Below are positions 1-12,095 of a stretch of DNA of 64,000 nucleotides, piece by piece; positions within the stretch are counted from its first letter, which is position 1, and every line of letters begins with the position of its first letter. Both the position numbers and the translations under genes were made by a program. Under the pieces are notes generated by a model. That model did not search any database. It saw only the letters and a list, made by a program, of their open reading frames with translations, and had not been told where the DNA came from. The stretch comes from Symsagittifera roscoffensis. Lineage: Eukaryota > Xenacoelomorpha > Acoela > Convolutidae. The DNA lies in contig NC_087065.1 in NCBI RefSeq assembly GCF_963678635.1, positions 41,417,430-41,481,429 of the forward strand, given 5' to 3'.

Positions 1-213
1 CCATTATTGATTTGTTAATAGGCGCAAAATCTATCACCTAGTACTTAATATGACGTGTGGGGGGATGTTTTTACATAAAATCTCGAACTTTTTCAGAATT
101 TTTTTTTTAAATTTTTTTTATTACATTGAAATTTTTCATCTTATTAATGCTCCATAGACCTTAAAAGGCAGTCGGAACTTTCAGGGCTTCGCCCTGATAC
201 GAGCATTCTTGTT
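1..213 (+). repeat. Family R repeat, 5'-truncated by window edge
   Basis: This is the 3' part of the ~0.5-kb R repeat. It shows the block around GCGTGTGGGGGGATG, the GCTCCATAGACC and AAAAGGCAGTCGGAA blocks, then the terminal hairpin TCAGGGCTTCGCCCTGA (7-bp stem, TTC loop) and the closing CTTGTT. About a dozen recognisable copies occur in the window in both orientations. No coding capacity is visible. Classification is uncertain: it could be a non-autonomous DNA element (MITE or Helitron/Helentron-like). Confidence 0.75.
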
Positions 214-221
214 TTAATTTG

Positions 222-621
222 AAATTTTTTTAAATAAAAATCATCCCCCCACACGCCATATAAAGTACAAAAGGATAGATTTCGCTACTTGTATCAAATC
301 AACTATGGCAAATAAGCTTCGTTAAACCAATTTGGAACGATTTCTAAGACGGATTAACTCTTCGCTTACGCGTTAATAGTGCGAAATATATCGCGCGTTA
401 ATTGTCCCAAATTGACCTAAATGGCAATCTTTAAACCCCCATAACTTTACGAAAAAAGATCACAGGTGAAATATCTTTTCAAATTTGAGCTCAGGACAAT
501 ACCTTTCGAATGATATAAAAAAGTTCCGTCAAAAATGGATAGTTAAAAAGTCGAAAATTGTCTGAAGAAAAAAACCCCGAGCACAAATATTCCGTTACTT
601 TCGTATCGAAAGCCGGAACAA
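222..621 (-). repeat. Family R repeat, lacks its hairpin 3' end
   Basis: A reverse-orientation R copy begins inside the element, at the block complementary to GCGTGTGGGGGGATG. It runs through the GCGATATATTTCGCG-like core and ends at the 5'-terminal hairpin containing CTTTCGATACGAAAG (seen here in reverse). It sits immediately beside the + copy at 1-213, so the two form an inverted pair whose 5' portions differ in length. Confidence 0.75.
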
Positions 622-1192
622 TAACTGCTTTTAAGTTGAATCAATTTGCAACTTTATCATAGTAAACTGTAAAATCCTAAAAGACAAGATCTCCCGGGCT
701 GAGGTGCTTAGGATGATTCGACCGAAACGGTCTAGCGATATGTACTTTATCAACTTTTTGAGTCAAACGTTGTCCGTCTTTATTTTGTTCGGCTTTATCG
801 GACGTCTTTCGAATTTTTGTGACTTAACCGAACACTGTTGATTTTTAATCGACTAAAGCAGAGATTATCCGATTTTTTTGAACACTGTTTGACTTTGATT
901 GGTTTTGTTTGAGTATTGTTCAACTTTACCGGGTTGAGGTTCGCAATTTATGTCAAAATTTGCGACAATTTGTTTACATTTCTAGACATGATCCCAACCA
1001 CAACCACGTTTCAGTTTGGAATTACTCAAGGGCATTCGTTTTTGATCAATCACCAATTCTTAAATTGTTTGGCATCAGTATGCATTAAAATTGAGGGTAG
1101 CCGCCAAAAAAAAAAACATTTTTAGAGTGCTCTTTAGAAGCATTTCATATTCCTGGGCCTCAATATTAGTGTTTATAGGTTCTAAACAGTTT
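622..1192. other. AT-rich DNA between R copies, no gene seen
   Basis: The stretch contains repeated GACTTT/GACTAAA-type words and one 69-codon open frame at 916-1125 with no recognisable protein and low-complexity T-rich codons. I see no gene, RNA or regulatory feature I could defend. Confidence 0.5.
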
Positions 1193-1727
1193 AACAAGAC
1201 TGATCGTATCAAGGCGAAGCCCTGAATGTTCCGACTGCCTTTTGAGGTTTATGGAGCAGTAATAACAAAAAAAAATTAAATGTAATAAAATAAAATGAAC
1301 ATTTTTTTTCTCCAAAATTTGAATTTTTTTTATGAAAAACATCACCCCACACGCCATATAAAGTACAAAAGGATAGATTTCGCTCCTTGTAACAAATCAA
1401 TTATGGCAAATAAGCTTCTTCCAACCAATTTGGAACGATTTCTAAGACAGATTAAATATCCGCTTACGCGTTAATAGCGCGAAATATATCGCGCGTTAAT
1501 TGTCCCAAATTGGCCAAAATGTTAATCTTTAAACCACCTTAACCTTAAGAAAAATGGTCACACGTGAAATATCTTCTCAAATTTAAGCTCAGGACAACAA
1601 TAGCTTTCGAATGATAAAAAATTTTTTTGTCAAAAATGACTAGTTAAAAAGTCGAAATTTGTCTGAAGAAAAAAAAACCACCAGGAGCACAAATATTCCG
1701 TTACTTTCGTATCGAAAGTCGGAACAA
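1193..1727 (-). repeat. Family R repeat, full length
   Basis: This is a complete reverse-orientation R copy of ~535 bp. The - strand element reads from the hairpin containing CTTTCGATACGAAAG to the second hairpin and CTTGTT end (+ strand start AACAAGACTG). The 3' hairpin has one changed base in its stem, giving AAGGCGAAGCCCTGA on the + strand. Two short overlapping open frames inside it (1166-1400) are chance frames in repeat DNA. Confidence 0.8.
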
Positions 1728-2024
1728 TAATTGATGTTTGCTCGAACAACAAAGCTCGAAACTCTGGCAAAAACTCCTCAAAAGACCTCTGTTAAGGTTT
1801 GAATGAAAACTTTTATAGAATTATAACTATAAGTAAAGTTCCTAGATAGGAGAAACTCCTAGATTTTTTTTTCATCCTCGCTTGAATTAAAAAATACATA
1901 TTAGCTTAAGGCATTTATGCGTTTTGCAGCATCTGGAAATTATTCGAAATATCTTACAACTTTTTTGAGAAAAAAAAATTCCAGCCTCTGAAAGTTCTCC
2001 AGACTTTTCATTGTTCATAAATTA

Positions 2025-3735
2025 AGTTTAATGTCAAAAACAACCTTCAACTATTTATGAGAACGTTGTGAGGGAGTTATTTTAAATATCGGGTCATTCA
2101 ATCCTTTTCAAGAAATCGAGCTCTTTAATACTGTTTCAAAAAACAGTAGATCAATGATAGAACGGAGGGAGTACAAACGCTTTAGACATCCAGAAACAGT
2201 TCGATGAGTTTTTTGTTTTTTCTAATAGCAAGATTTATGACTAGTTCTCCATTTAACCATGAATGTAACGAATAAGCACACATTTTTATACTGTGGTCCA
2301 TTGAATTGTTTTTTTCCCGTCATAATTAGAGGTTCAATTAAACTAAATTAAACTGATTGGGCTCATGCTCTCAAAAATGACATGGTATCAAATTAAAGAA
2401 CTGTTAGTCGTGATTTAGGCTCCAAAAAAATCATTTCTGAAAAACGTCTAGACTTTGAAAAAAAAAACTAATTGATTTGAGCTTGTCCTTTTATCAGATT
2501 AAATTACACAAAAAAAATCAGGGATTGGAATGTTAGTTTAATGTTCAGTCGTGATTTAGGCTCCAAAAAAATCATTTTAAAAAAATGTCTAGACGTTGAA
2601 AAAAAACTAATTGATCCGAGCTTGTCCTTTTATCAGATTAAACTACACGAAAAAAAATCAGGGACTGGAATGTTAGTTTATGAAGCTTCTTTTAGAGTTT
2701 CCTGAAAACAAAGAAATCTTTTAAAACCAAAAAAAACTCTAACAAAATTTGAAGATTCACATTGTCAGATATACGCTGTCAGATATGCATTTTCTTCTGT
2801 TAATATTGAGTTATGTTTTTCGGGCTCTCGTTCAGCAATGGTCTATCTTTGGTTTTTCTTGGATCTCGTCAAATTCAAAAAATTGTTTCTTTTTCGTGTA
2901 CCCGATAATTTTCTTAAGCTTGTTGATATTTTGACATTCTTAAATATACATTTTTCCTTGTGGATAAAATAAGTTCAATGTCAAAAACAACCTTTAAACA
3001 TTTGTGCGAACGTTGTAAGGGCGTTATTTTAACAAATCTTAAAAAGAAGTTCAAAGATAGGGCAATTTTTTGTAAAATGGTCAACCAGGGGTTTCTTTAG
3101 TGATCTGGGAGATTTCAGAAATTAAATTTAATTGAACTAAATATAGGTAAAAAATTATTCGATCAGCACTATAGAACTTCCCACTATAGAGTTTTCCCCA
3201 TAAAGTAGTTTGATTGGGTCTCATTTTTAGAAAACGTTGCCTAATGAGCTCAATTTGACCTTAAAGTAGAAAAATTAGTCATACTTCGTCGTATATATGG
3301 CCTCAAAACTGTTCCTTAATTTCGCATACATTCGGCGTCATTAATTAACCCTATTTTAAATCACTATAATGAATGAGCTTTTTTTAAAAATATCGGGTCA
3401 TTCAAATCTTTTCATGAAATCGAACTCATTAGTTTTGTTACAAAAAACAGTAGATTAATGATAGAACGGAGGCAAAAGCTTTAGACGCGCAGAAGCAGTT
3501 CGACCCCTGAGAGTTCTTTGTTTTTTTTTGATATAGTAGGATTTATGACTAGTTCTCCAATTAACCATGAATGTGACAAATAAGCAAAACTTTCTATACT
3601 GTGGTCAATTGAATTGTTTTTCTCCATAATTAGAGGTTCAATTAAACTGATTGGGCTCATTCTCTTAAAAATGACGTAGAAAAAACGACTTGGTATCAAA
3701 TTAAAGCACTGTTAGTCGTGATTTAGGCTCGAAAA
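2025..3735 (+). repeat. Imperfect ~1-kb segmental duplication
   Basis: Blocks at 2025-2420 recur in the same order at about 2965-3020 and 3390-3735. Shared words include AATGTCAAAAACAACCTT, ATATCGGGTCATTCAA, AACAGTAGAT.AATGATAG, GATTTATGACTAGTTCTCC and TAGTCGTGATTTAGGCTC. The second copy carries about 350 bp of unrelated sequence between its first two blocks. The copies differ at many positions, so the duplication is old. It contains no identifiable gene. Confidence 0.7.
2403..2690 (+). repeat. Tandem duplication, ~143-bp unit, two copies
   Basis: Two adjacent copies begin TCGTGATTTAGGCTCC (2408 and about 2550) and end GGAATGTTAGTTTA. They differ by few substitutions and small poly-A length changes. 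A third, more diverged partial copy begins at about 3715. No protein or RNA is implied. Confidence 0.75.
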
Positions 3736-3807
3736 AATGTCGAAATAAAAAACTGGTTGATTCGAGCTTTTCCGTTTGTCAAATTAATAGCACAAAAAAA
3801 TTTGGGC

Positions 3808-4180
3808 AATGCAGGGGCAGATCTAGGATTTTCTCGAGGGGGAAGGGGGGAAGGGGCGGATTAAAAAAAAATCGAAAATTTTGACATTCTTCGACTATTT
3901 TTCAATTCGACCAAATTGTTTTTCTGAATTCTTCTAAAACTTTTGAAACACTAAGCAGCTGTGTTCTGAACTCAGTCGCCTCTTTTGTATAAAAAAAACA
4001 CACGAACGAAGAATTCGTTTTTTCGATTAAAAAAAACGTTTAGAAAATTTAATAATTTTGTTAAATTTGAAGTTCTCTTGCAGTTCTAGCAAACTTAAAT
4101 TTCTTTAGACAAAACTTCTGTGCTAATTGCCCAACGATTGGTATTTTTAAAATTTGACCAAAAGATTTGCGTTTCCGGAG
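3808..4180 (+). repeat. Dispersed repeat with CAGGGGC terminus
   Basis: It starts GCAGGGGCAGATCTAGGATTTTC, followed by a G-rich run and a T/A-rich body containing a GACCAAATTG motif and a closing TTTGACCAAAAGATTTGCG. The same order (GGGGCGCATCTAGG, G-rich run, GACCAAATTG, GACCAAAAATTTGCG) occurs at about 26462-26730. Ends of the CAGGGGCGG type are common in hAT-superfamily elements; the assignment here is inference because I cannot define a target duplication. Confidence 0.45.
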
Positions 4181-5151
4181 TCGGATTGTCAACGAAGCTC
4201 ATCTCCTTTTGCTGCTCGTTCCTTTTGCTCTGAGAAACCTTTTTACATTGTATGTTCATATATGCATCTTGTTACTGAGATCAGTCTTAGTGATGATTGT
4301 TTCTAGTTGTTTTCGCAAAAGCTTTTAATTAGTTTTGCTTATTTGATAGAGTCGCTCAGCCTAGAGCTATTCTCGTCAAAAATAAGGAGTGCTTGTCTTA
4401 AGCGTAACATATGCGTAGCGCGAATGGTGAGGCCGGCTACAGAGCATGCTCAGGGAGTCCTTTATTGGTGGTTTAGGCCAGTTGCAGGAGTATAATACTA
4501 CCTTCTCTTTGAGCAGAGTGTCTTTTCGCGTTCAATCTTTTCTTTTTTTATCATGCGTTTTTCATTTTTGCCCTTTAGTTGTGCTTTTTTTTTAAAAAAT
4601 CAGTATGTTAAGTTTGTTGTGGTTCTTTTGATAGTTTTGTGTTTCAAGTGGTTTTGATAAAACTGTAAAGAGTGTTTCAAAAGAAAAATTTGTCCAGTTT
4701 TAACCTGGGGTTAATCTGGTTTGGGTATCACGAGAGTTTCTGATACATGCTGTTGGCTTTGTGGCATTAGTAAGCTGCGTTGAATAGTTTAAGCCTAACT
4801 AAAATTCCCTGCAACTGGGTTAAGGGAAAGTTTTAAAAGTGCGTGAAAGCAAGTTGAAGTAGTTACCAATTAGTTTGTAAAGCTAGAAAATCGTTATCAA
4901 AAAAATCTCGGGGGTCGAGTTACTTGATTCGGTTGGAAAAAAGAGTTCGTGAAATTGGGGCACGTGATTTTACAATATTAAAATTATTAAAGAAAAGCAC
5001 ATATAAAAAATGCGTAACCTTATTTTACTTCATTCATAATTTTACTTTATCGTATTTTGAATTTGCAGCATTTTTACTAATTTACTGCTTTTGTATTGAA
5101 CCTACTTCACTGACATCATTTATGTCACATAATTAGGTTAAAAACTTAAAA

Positions 5152-5261
5152 CTATAAATACAGTTTGGTTTTTAGTTTTTTTGTTTTATTTTATTCTTTT
5201 AGAAGAATTACTGGCGAAATCTAAAAGGGAAAGGTGAAATTTCCGTATAAACATGGTGAGT
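5152..5261 (+). promoter_or_regulatory. Candidate promoter and first exon ending ATG|GTGAGT
   Basis: A TATAAATA box (5152-5159) is followed by a pyrimidine-rich tract ending TTCTTTTAG. Then comes a ~55-base purine-rich leader whose only ATG (5253-5255) abuts a consensus splice donor GTGAGT (5256-5261). Ribosomal-protein and other housekeeping genes often have a pyrimidine initiator and a first exon ending at the start codon. Alternatively the TTTTATTTTATTCTTTTAG run is a 3' splice site and this is an internal mini-exon. No second exon is certain; element A may have disrupted the gene. This is inference from motifs only. Confidence 0.3.
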
Positions 5262-5378
5262 GTTTTTTTTTATTTGGGTTAGTGAAAATATAAAATAAGT
5301 TCAAACTTATGAATATTCTGGGGGTCGCATACAAAATCCATGGGGAAAAATAGTTTCAATAGTGTCGGATTTTAATAA

Positions 5379-5474
5379 AAGCTTGGCAAGCATGCGGATT
5401 ACGATTTTAGTGCAAAGCAATGGGCGAAGAAGTTCAAGCGCTCTGATGATATTAACTTCATCGACGACAGCTGA
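5379..5474 (+). CDS. Possible short coding fragment (31 codons)
   Basis: Within very AT-rich DNA a short open stretch has mixed-base codons and translates to a charged peptide ending KKFKRSDDINFIDDS before TGA at 5472. A possible 3' splice site (GATTTTAG) ends at 5410, inside it. Joining the ATG at 5253 directly to that acceptor does not give this reading frame, so the two are not obviously one gene. It could be a relic exon of a host gene. I do not recognise the protein. Confidence 0.2.
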   Translation, partial: KLGKHADYDFSAKQWAKKFKRSDDINFIDDS

Positions 5475-6838
5475 AGTTCGTGATTAAAAATTTTTATGAA
5501 TTTTAGAAGTTTATGTTAATTTTAAATTTATGGACTTTTTCTGTTTCGGGGCTTATTCGATGGATTGTATGTTTTCACGCGGGATATTGATGGGCGGGAG
5601 TATTTGAGCGGGAAGTTGTTATTTAATCAGCAAAACATGTAAAACTGTCTGACAGGGAGATAGTTACAGAGGATGACGTTTACGTTAGTGGTTTTAATAC
5701 AAAATGTGAATATAGTAAACAGATGTTTATTTAGAGTTAAATGAAAATGAAGCGATGATGGGGATTGCGAGATGGTGAACTGTGAAGATAGTGTCGTTGG
5801 ATGAATTTACAATAATTGTAGAAGTGTGTTAGTTTAGTTTTGAACATATCTTCATGTGAATAGCTGGTAACTCTTTCTTTCGGTGTTTGAAAATTAAATG
5901 TGAGTGCAAAATGATCAAATTTACTGAAAAATGTTTTGTAAGCTTTTGTGTTCTTTAGTGCGTGGTCGATGATATGGTCGATTGTTTTGTTTCAGAGGTT
6001 TTGATTTAGAAAAAAATTTTCCGTTAGTTATTCGTTGACGTTAGGGTCAGTGTCATATGCTGAGCCTTCCATATATCTTACAACAGTATGACCCTAGTGA
6101 TTAATAGAATATCTGCTGGGTTTTTGTGCAATGAATCGATTAAGTGTTTGATGTCTTCCTTAATTTGTAAATTGATATAGGTGAAGTGAGTTAGTTAATT
6201 GGTGATTTATTGAGTCACAAAATTCATTTTCATCTGGATTTTTATTAGGGGTACTTTTAGTGGGTTAGTGAAGTTATAGTATGATATCCATGAAAGTGTT
6301 GAGATTAGGCAATGTTCATCGACATATTGTGCTCGTTGGGCTGCAATTTCTCCGTTGTATTAGGTGTATTGGGGAAGAAGGGAAGGTTACTTTCTAAAAG
6401 TTTGGGTAAATTAGTTTGATGCGGGTGAGGGATTAAAGTCGAGGTGATGATGCGCGGCTAATGAGGAATTGTAGTGTAGTGTTAGTGTGTTTTCGTTTCA
6501 TGAAAATTTGGCGTGCACGCGTGAGGGTAATATGGACAGAAGGTATAGAAGATTCGAAGTTTGACGCCGGGTGGGATAGTTGATTAATAGTTAGTGAGTT
6601 ATTCGTGTTATGAACTTGCTGCTGGTGGGTAATAAAATCATCTAAATCATGCTCTAAGTTAGTTGGTCATCTGTGATGGGGCAGGTTACATCGGGTGCAT
6701 TACTTGAGAGAGAGGAAAGGATAGGGGTAGCGTCACTGTGCGAGGAAGTGAAAAGATACTTTTCAACAGAGATAGGGGGAGTTATGGACTGAAAAGGTGG
6801 TTGAGAAAGTTAGTGGGACTGGGTTCGGAGTCTAGGGA

Positions 6839-7363
6839 TTAATCAGGTGTTTTGACTTCTGAGTTATTAAAATCAAAAATTGTATTAAAAACTGTTCGAT
6901 TCGGGTCAACCGTGTACATACGTGGTGAGTAAGAAGAAAAACTGGGTAAAGGAAGAGGTGAGGTCTGAAAATGTAATGAGGTAATCGTGGCTTTTGAGAT
7001 TGGATGATTATGGAAGAGAATGGTCGAGGAATTCAACTTGGCGTCTCATCGCGGGCTAAAAAGATGATTGTTTTGAGAACAATAATTTCAGGCGTGTAGT
7101 TGTTCAGCAATTTGTTTGTATGTATTGTCGATAATGGGTTGTGGAAATGCTATATGAGCTATAGGGCTACGTTGTAATTTGCTAGTTTGTATTATCCGTT
7201 CTGTGGTCGGAAGTAAATTTCTAGAACTTTGTGGGATTAGTGATATAGTATGGTTATTTGGTAAAATTTGTAAATGTGATGGTGCTGTATCTGTAGTATT
7301 TGTCTTGTGGATGATCGTATGTGTTTGGTTTTGTAGATAATTTCTTATTGTATTGTGCTTCAA
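6839..7363 (-). pseudogene. Unidentified frames downstream of element A integrase
   Basis: Two consecutive - strand frames (7363-7088, 91 codons; 7036-6839, 65 codons) are rich in Thr, Asn, Pro, Ser and His, matching the A/C-rich coding bias of element A. They lie 3' of the duplicated integrase, where env or a Gag-Pol tail could lie in Ty3/Gypsy elements. I see no signal peptide, furin site or membrane segment, so no function is assigned. Confidence 0.3.
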
Positions 7364-7870
7364 AATGTGTTTTATTTATAGAGTTGGAAAGAAAACCGGA
7401 AAAAAGCCTGCGAAGTAAGTTTGTGCTACGCTGGCTTGGCTATTGACTTTTCTCTGTATTATACATGTGTTCTTTCCACAATATAGTAGAGGAATCCTAA
7501 AAATGCAAGGAGTTCGTTTATGATATTTAAAAAACTGGAAAAACTGCTTGGTGAAATACTGTCTTGTAGCGATATTTTTCTCATTTCAGGCATAATAGTC
7601 GTTAATCTCTTTAAAATGTCCTTCTTAGTTTCGACAGTAGATGTCGGAAAAACCGGCTGTTTCAGTTAGTTTGCGGAGTTTTGATCGATTGATTGTCTTT
7701 AGATTTTTTAGGTGGAAAGTTCTTGAAATTGTTGTGTTCGAATGTGAAGTTGATTATCCGATCTTAAGTATACGCCTAATGATTCTAGAATTATATTTGG
7801 ATTGCGATTAATTGCGCGTATGCATTCAGGTGAGAATTTTTTTAACGGTGGCATTAAAGTAGGGTAGGAG

Positions 7871-8278
7871 TTATAAGATAAAATTTATTTTCGTTTGGGT
7901 TAAGCTGTACCACATTATGGCTATTTCAGATCCACATGGGACAGCTGTATCCCAAAAAAATGTGCGGCCTCTACTTTGTTCTTGTAAAACATAGGTGTGC
8001 GTTGGTAGCATTTTTTGTCTTCTAAAACAAAAAAGCGCAACTTTTAAGTGCAAGTGTAAAATCAAAGAACGTTTCCTTCCCAATTGATGAAGTTGAAGAG
8101 GTTGGTACTTGATGAAAAGCATCCTGCGTAAGTCATTTTCGCAGGTTACTTCTCTTTTTCGATTTGGGTGGGCCATGTCAAGAGTTTGTATGCCTATTTT
8201 CTTAACGAAACTTTTTTTTCGTATTCGACAAGAGTGTCTAAATATTGGGCTCCAAAAAGTAGTTTGAAATATTTGCAT
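7871..8278 (-). pseudogene. Unidentified 135-codon frame, 3' part of element A
   Basis: This is the longest uninterrupted - strand frame in element A. It is rich in basic and aromatic residues, has scattered Cys, and lacks a convincing signal peptide or membrane segment. It lies just outside the duplicated block, on the 3' side of integrase copy 1, and may belong to an accessory or env-like ORF. Family unknown. Confidence 0.3.
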
Positions 8279-8736
8279 GCTACATCGGTTTTCGGGGTAA
8301 AATGACTCTCTATTTTTGACTTGATTCGGAAGGATCTGGCAAACTTAGGTTTTCTGTTAGATTTTCCTTTTCTACTAATGGGTATGAGTTGTTTCGTTGT
8401 GGTTTTTGTTTAGATTTTTTCGTTGTGTATTAATTTTCATCCATGATGAACATGGTTTTGGTGCAAACGTTTTTTTCCTAATAAATCTACTTCATACTTG
8501 ATTATCAATTATACTAGCTAAGCCAACTCCTTGATATAGTATAATATCGGTCTTTAAATTTTGTGTAATTTGATTTTTTTTTCAAATGAATTTTCCAATC
8601 GAAAAACATTATTTCTTGGTAGCCTGAATTTTTGGTGTCTGCCTTACAGCTTGATGGTCTAGTTATTCCAACGTGAGATATCCAAATTTTATTATGCATG
8701 TCAAAAGTAAAGCGTCCATGTGCACTTTGAAAAGTA

Positions 8737-11700
8737 AAATTATCGTCTTGTTAAATATGACCCTGATGGTGTTCAAGTTTTGCTTGATGTACAGAGTCTG
8801 GAAAAACTTGAAGTCTTTCTTGAAATTATTTTTAAACGAGTTCGTTTTTACAAAATTCGGGTCGAGATGTAGTAGTATTACTGTTTTTAACAATGTTTTT
8901 AACAACTTGTTAACAATGTACTTTTTTTCAGAAAATGTTCCTGTGAATTTATAACCTGTTAGAGTTGTCTCAGGAGATTTGGAGTAAGGTTTAGCGACTA
9001 CCGTTGTTGATTCAAAATATTAAGGTTGATATTCACATTGTGTTACCTTGTTAATTGCATATTTATGTAGTGTTTCCTTTGTCGGTGATATTCATAATCA
9101 TAATGTGCTCAAAGAGAAAATATTTTTGTCGAGAAAACTATTAAAAGATACACGTGTACGAGAGCCTTAAAAATATTATAAATTTTGATATAACTTATGG
9201 TTTTTTTAGTACTTTTGTCGTATTTATATTTAAGTTCAATTGTGATAATTGGAGGGACTAAGGATTGAGCACTGACGTCTGGTTGTGATAATGGTAATAT
9301 ATGTTGTACTAAAAATTTAATTTTGCCGTTATTTCAAACTTGAGAGTTAGGTTTTGCTGTAAAAGTCTCTGAATAATGTGTTCTTGAATGTCTTTGTGAA
9401 TATCGTGACTGTATTGTAGTCTGTTTACTGTCCAGTTATGGAGTCGACTTCTATCAAGGAGATAGCCAAAAACTGGAGGGGATGCTATGAAGTCTGAGTG
9501 TTTCGTTTTTGTTTTTCTGATTCTTGTTTTTGTTTATGGGATGACTGGGGAGTTTTGGGAGATAGAGCGCCTTAAGGCTAAGCAATCAGGTTGAATTTTG
9601 TCTTTATGCTAATTTAACAATTTTTTTTTGGTGGTATTTGGGGTATAAATTGAGACAATATTGTTGATTTTTTTTATTGATTGATAGAAGAAGGTTGTAA
9701 CTTTTATGCGATATTTTTTAAGTTGTCAAATATAAGGGTAGTGCTTGTTTTTGACCTGGAGGTTTTTGAGTTAGAGTTATAGATCTAATTCAAGTTAAAG
9801 ATGAGTCGTCTAATATTAGCGGTTTTGAACATTTAGTGAGATGATATCAAGTTGGTTTTGAACTAATTTAGTTCTGAAAAAGAAATTGAAAATATGTCTC
9901 ACGATTTTTGTAATTAAATGATTTTAAAAAAGTTTTTTTAAATCAAAAATATGTTGATGTTGTTGAATAATCAGAGGGCTGCTGGAATTCTGATTTCTGG
10001 AAAACTTTAGGTTGTGGAACAAAATTTTTCTAAACTATTCTCGGGTAGTTTCTAAGTCGAGATGATTGGCGTTGTTGTGATTTTTGCTTTATTTTCGGGT
10101 ACCAGAAGTTTTTCCTGCAGCTTGCGATTAAATCTTTGTTCTTGAACTATCTGAATCGGAGATTTCGCTGATGTTTTGCTTGCAAATGGTTGGATTAGCT
10201 GGATAATTTTTGCTGATTATTTTTTTCTGTTTCGTCAACAATCTATAGTCTTGTAAAGGAATATATTTGTTTTTACTTCATGAAGAGCAAAATGTTTCGG
10301 ATAGTATGGTAAGAGATTCCTTCTATGTTGTACTATTACTTTAATGTGATCTATCAGCTTATATGTAAATTCTGTACGTTTTCCTTAATCTGATTTTTTT
10401 TAAATTTGGTTGTAGCTTTTTTGAAGTTCTTTTTTGCATTGTAAATTTTGAAACTAAAATAAATGTTCCTATGTTCACTAAAATAAAAGTTGTAACTTTT
10501 TTGAGATTGAGAATTTTGTTTTTAACAGTTTCTTTGCGGTCTGTTGATAGATTTTATTGGGTATTTTATCTGTTTAAAATCCATTCTGCGTGGGTTCCAG
10601 TGGCCATTGTTAAAGTTTCTGGATGGTGGAAATGATCTTTCTCATGAGTGTGAAGTGGTAGAATGTAACAAACCTTTAGTTGGTTGACAATAGCCTTATG
10701 CGTTTTTTTGAGGAGTTGGCTTTGAATGCTATGGGTTTGTGTGATTTTTGGTTTTAAAAGTGATGTACCAAAAGTTCAGAAGATGATAAACCAATTTTTG
10801 TTGAGATCTGATAATTATATGCTACTAGGATTTTTTTCTTAAATCTGTTGACCATTCGATTTTTGCTTGTTTCCAATCATTATACATCAAGGGTTTTCTT
10901 GTAGGGAGCAGTTTATGCCTTCGACTAGTCCAGTTATCTATGGCGCACCTGATGTTCCATGTTTGTAACTGATTTTATAAAGATGACATGACTTCTGACT
11001 TCTGTTCCAATATCTGTGACAAGGATTTCAAGTAGTCCATTTTTTGCTATCAATTGTTCATAAATCGAGGTGTATGCATCTTAAGCGTTGCAATGGGGTA
11101 CAGAGTTGAGTGGTACAAAGTGCGTGAATGAACGTTATCTGGGACTTTCCTTCTGTGGAGGGGATATAGGGCCTTTTGTATCGAATGAGATTCTTAAGTC
11201 AAAATACAATTTTTGTCTTTTAAAGTCCTGTTTTCGGGGAAAGGGTTTGTTTAACTCGCATGGAATAGAGTCATTGCAAAATACTTTTATACAAACCGGT
11301 GCGTTTGGAATATGAAAATTCGAGTGAGTTTCGAATATATTTTTTCTGATCCTACTTGTCCATTTTCATTCAATGAATGTGATATGTAAAATGCGATAAA
11401 CACTAAACTTAGTGGTCAGCAGGATAGTTCAATTTCTGCGTATTGGTATTACAAGTTGTCTGTATTTTCCTTGATTCTAGTTTTGATAAATTTTGGGAAA
11501 TATCGGAGAAATGTATTGTTTCCTAATTTTGTGAAATCGGCTTATTGGGTTTTGTTTTGTATTAGATTTGAGTTGTCTTAAAACAGATTGTTTGGACAAA
11601 ATTTTGATATTTTCGTAGTAAATGAAAAGGTAATTTTTCTGTGCTAAGGAGAAAAAAATTACGAAGTTCGTTCTTTGACAGTGGTATTTTATTGAAAGGA

Positions 11701-12095
11701 TCTTGTAATTCAAATTACAATTCAATCAAAATTAATTGATTCGGGAGGGCCTAACAAATTTATTGTATCCCTTAAATCTCGTTTTTCTGCTAGTAGAGAT
11801 GATTTTTTTTGCCGTGGTTGTTTTTGATGTGTTTTTAATTGTATGTAATTTTTCATTCATGATGAGTATGGTATAGGTTCACATGCGTCTTTACCTAATG
11901 AATCGATTTCATAGCGGTTGTTTTGGCAATCTAGATAGTGTGGAAAATGTTCTGAAATATTTATTTGTTTAGTATAGGAGTCAATTTTGACTGCGTATTT
12001 ACATTGTATATGTTGTGAAGTTCCGTCTTTTGCCAGAAAGAATTTCATGTTTTGTGGTATTTTTATAGTTGTTTCTCGTGTAAATAGTTCGGGTG
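8737..12095. repeat. 3.36-kb tandem duplication, copy 1
   Basis: The block is repeated at 12106-15464 with an offset of exactly 3369 bases and near-identity; by eye I found about seven substitutions. Both copies contain the integrase remnants of element A with the same stops, so the duplication happened after the element had decayed. Between the copies lie 10 bases (12096-12105), TTTCTCGTGT. These match DNA just upstream, so TGTTTCTCGTGTAAAT occurs at 12070 and again at 12094. Confidence 0.92.
10810..11330 (-). pseudogene. Element A integrase core, duplicated copy 1
   Basis: The - strand shows the DDE integrase signature ILVTDIGTEV (Asp of the core near 11000-11017), preceded by a KGPISPPQKES-type segment and followed by YNYQISTKIGLSS, the usual YN...H.STG.SP stretch. 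This would have joined element cDNA to the chromosome. Stops interrupt it. It is base-for-base almost the same as the copy at 14150-14700, as expected from the 3369-base tandem duplication. The + strand 75-codon frame at 11088 is antisense to it and not a gene. Confidence 0.6.

Larger units (their letters stand above)
1728..4250. other. AT-rich intergenic DNA with local duplications
   Basis: No coding region is supported. The tract is built from imperfect local duplications (entered separately) plus a unit at about 3808-4180 beginning CAGGGGCAGATCTAGG. Related ends recur near 26.2, 26.5, 26.9 and 54.2 kb and resemble terminal repeats of a DNA transposon. Confidence 0.5.

Noticed and set aside
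8673-8954. A 93-codon + strand frame repeated at 12117-12323
   Set aside because: The repetition is due to the 3.36-kb DNA duplication, not to a conserved gene; the peptide is hydrophobic from T-rich codons and opposite in strand to element A.
11088-11315. Duplicate 75-codon + strand frames (also at 14457-14684) that look like conserved paralogues
   Set aside because: They lie antisense to the integrase motif ILVTDIGTEV and are identical only because of the tandem duplication.
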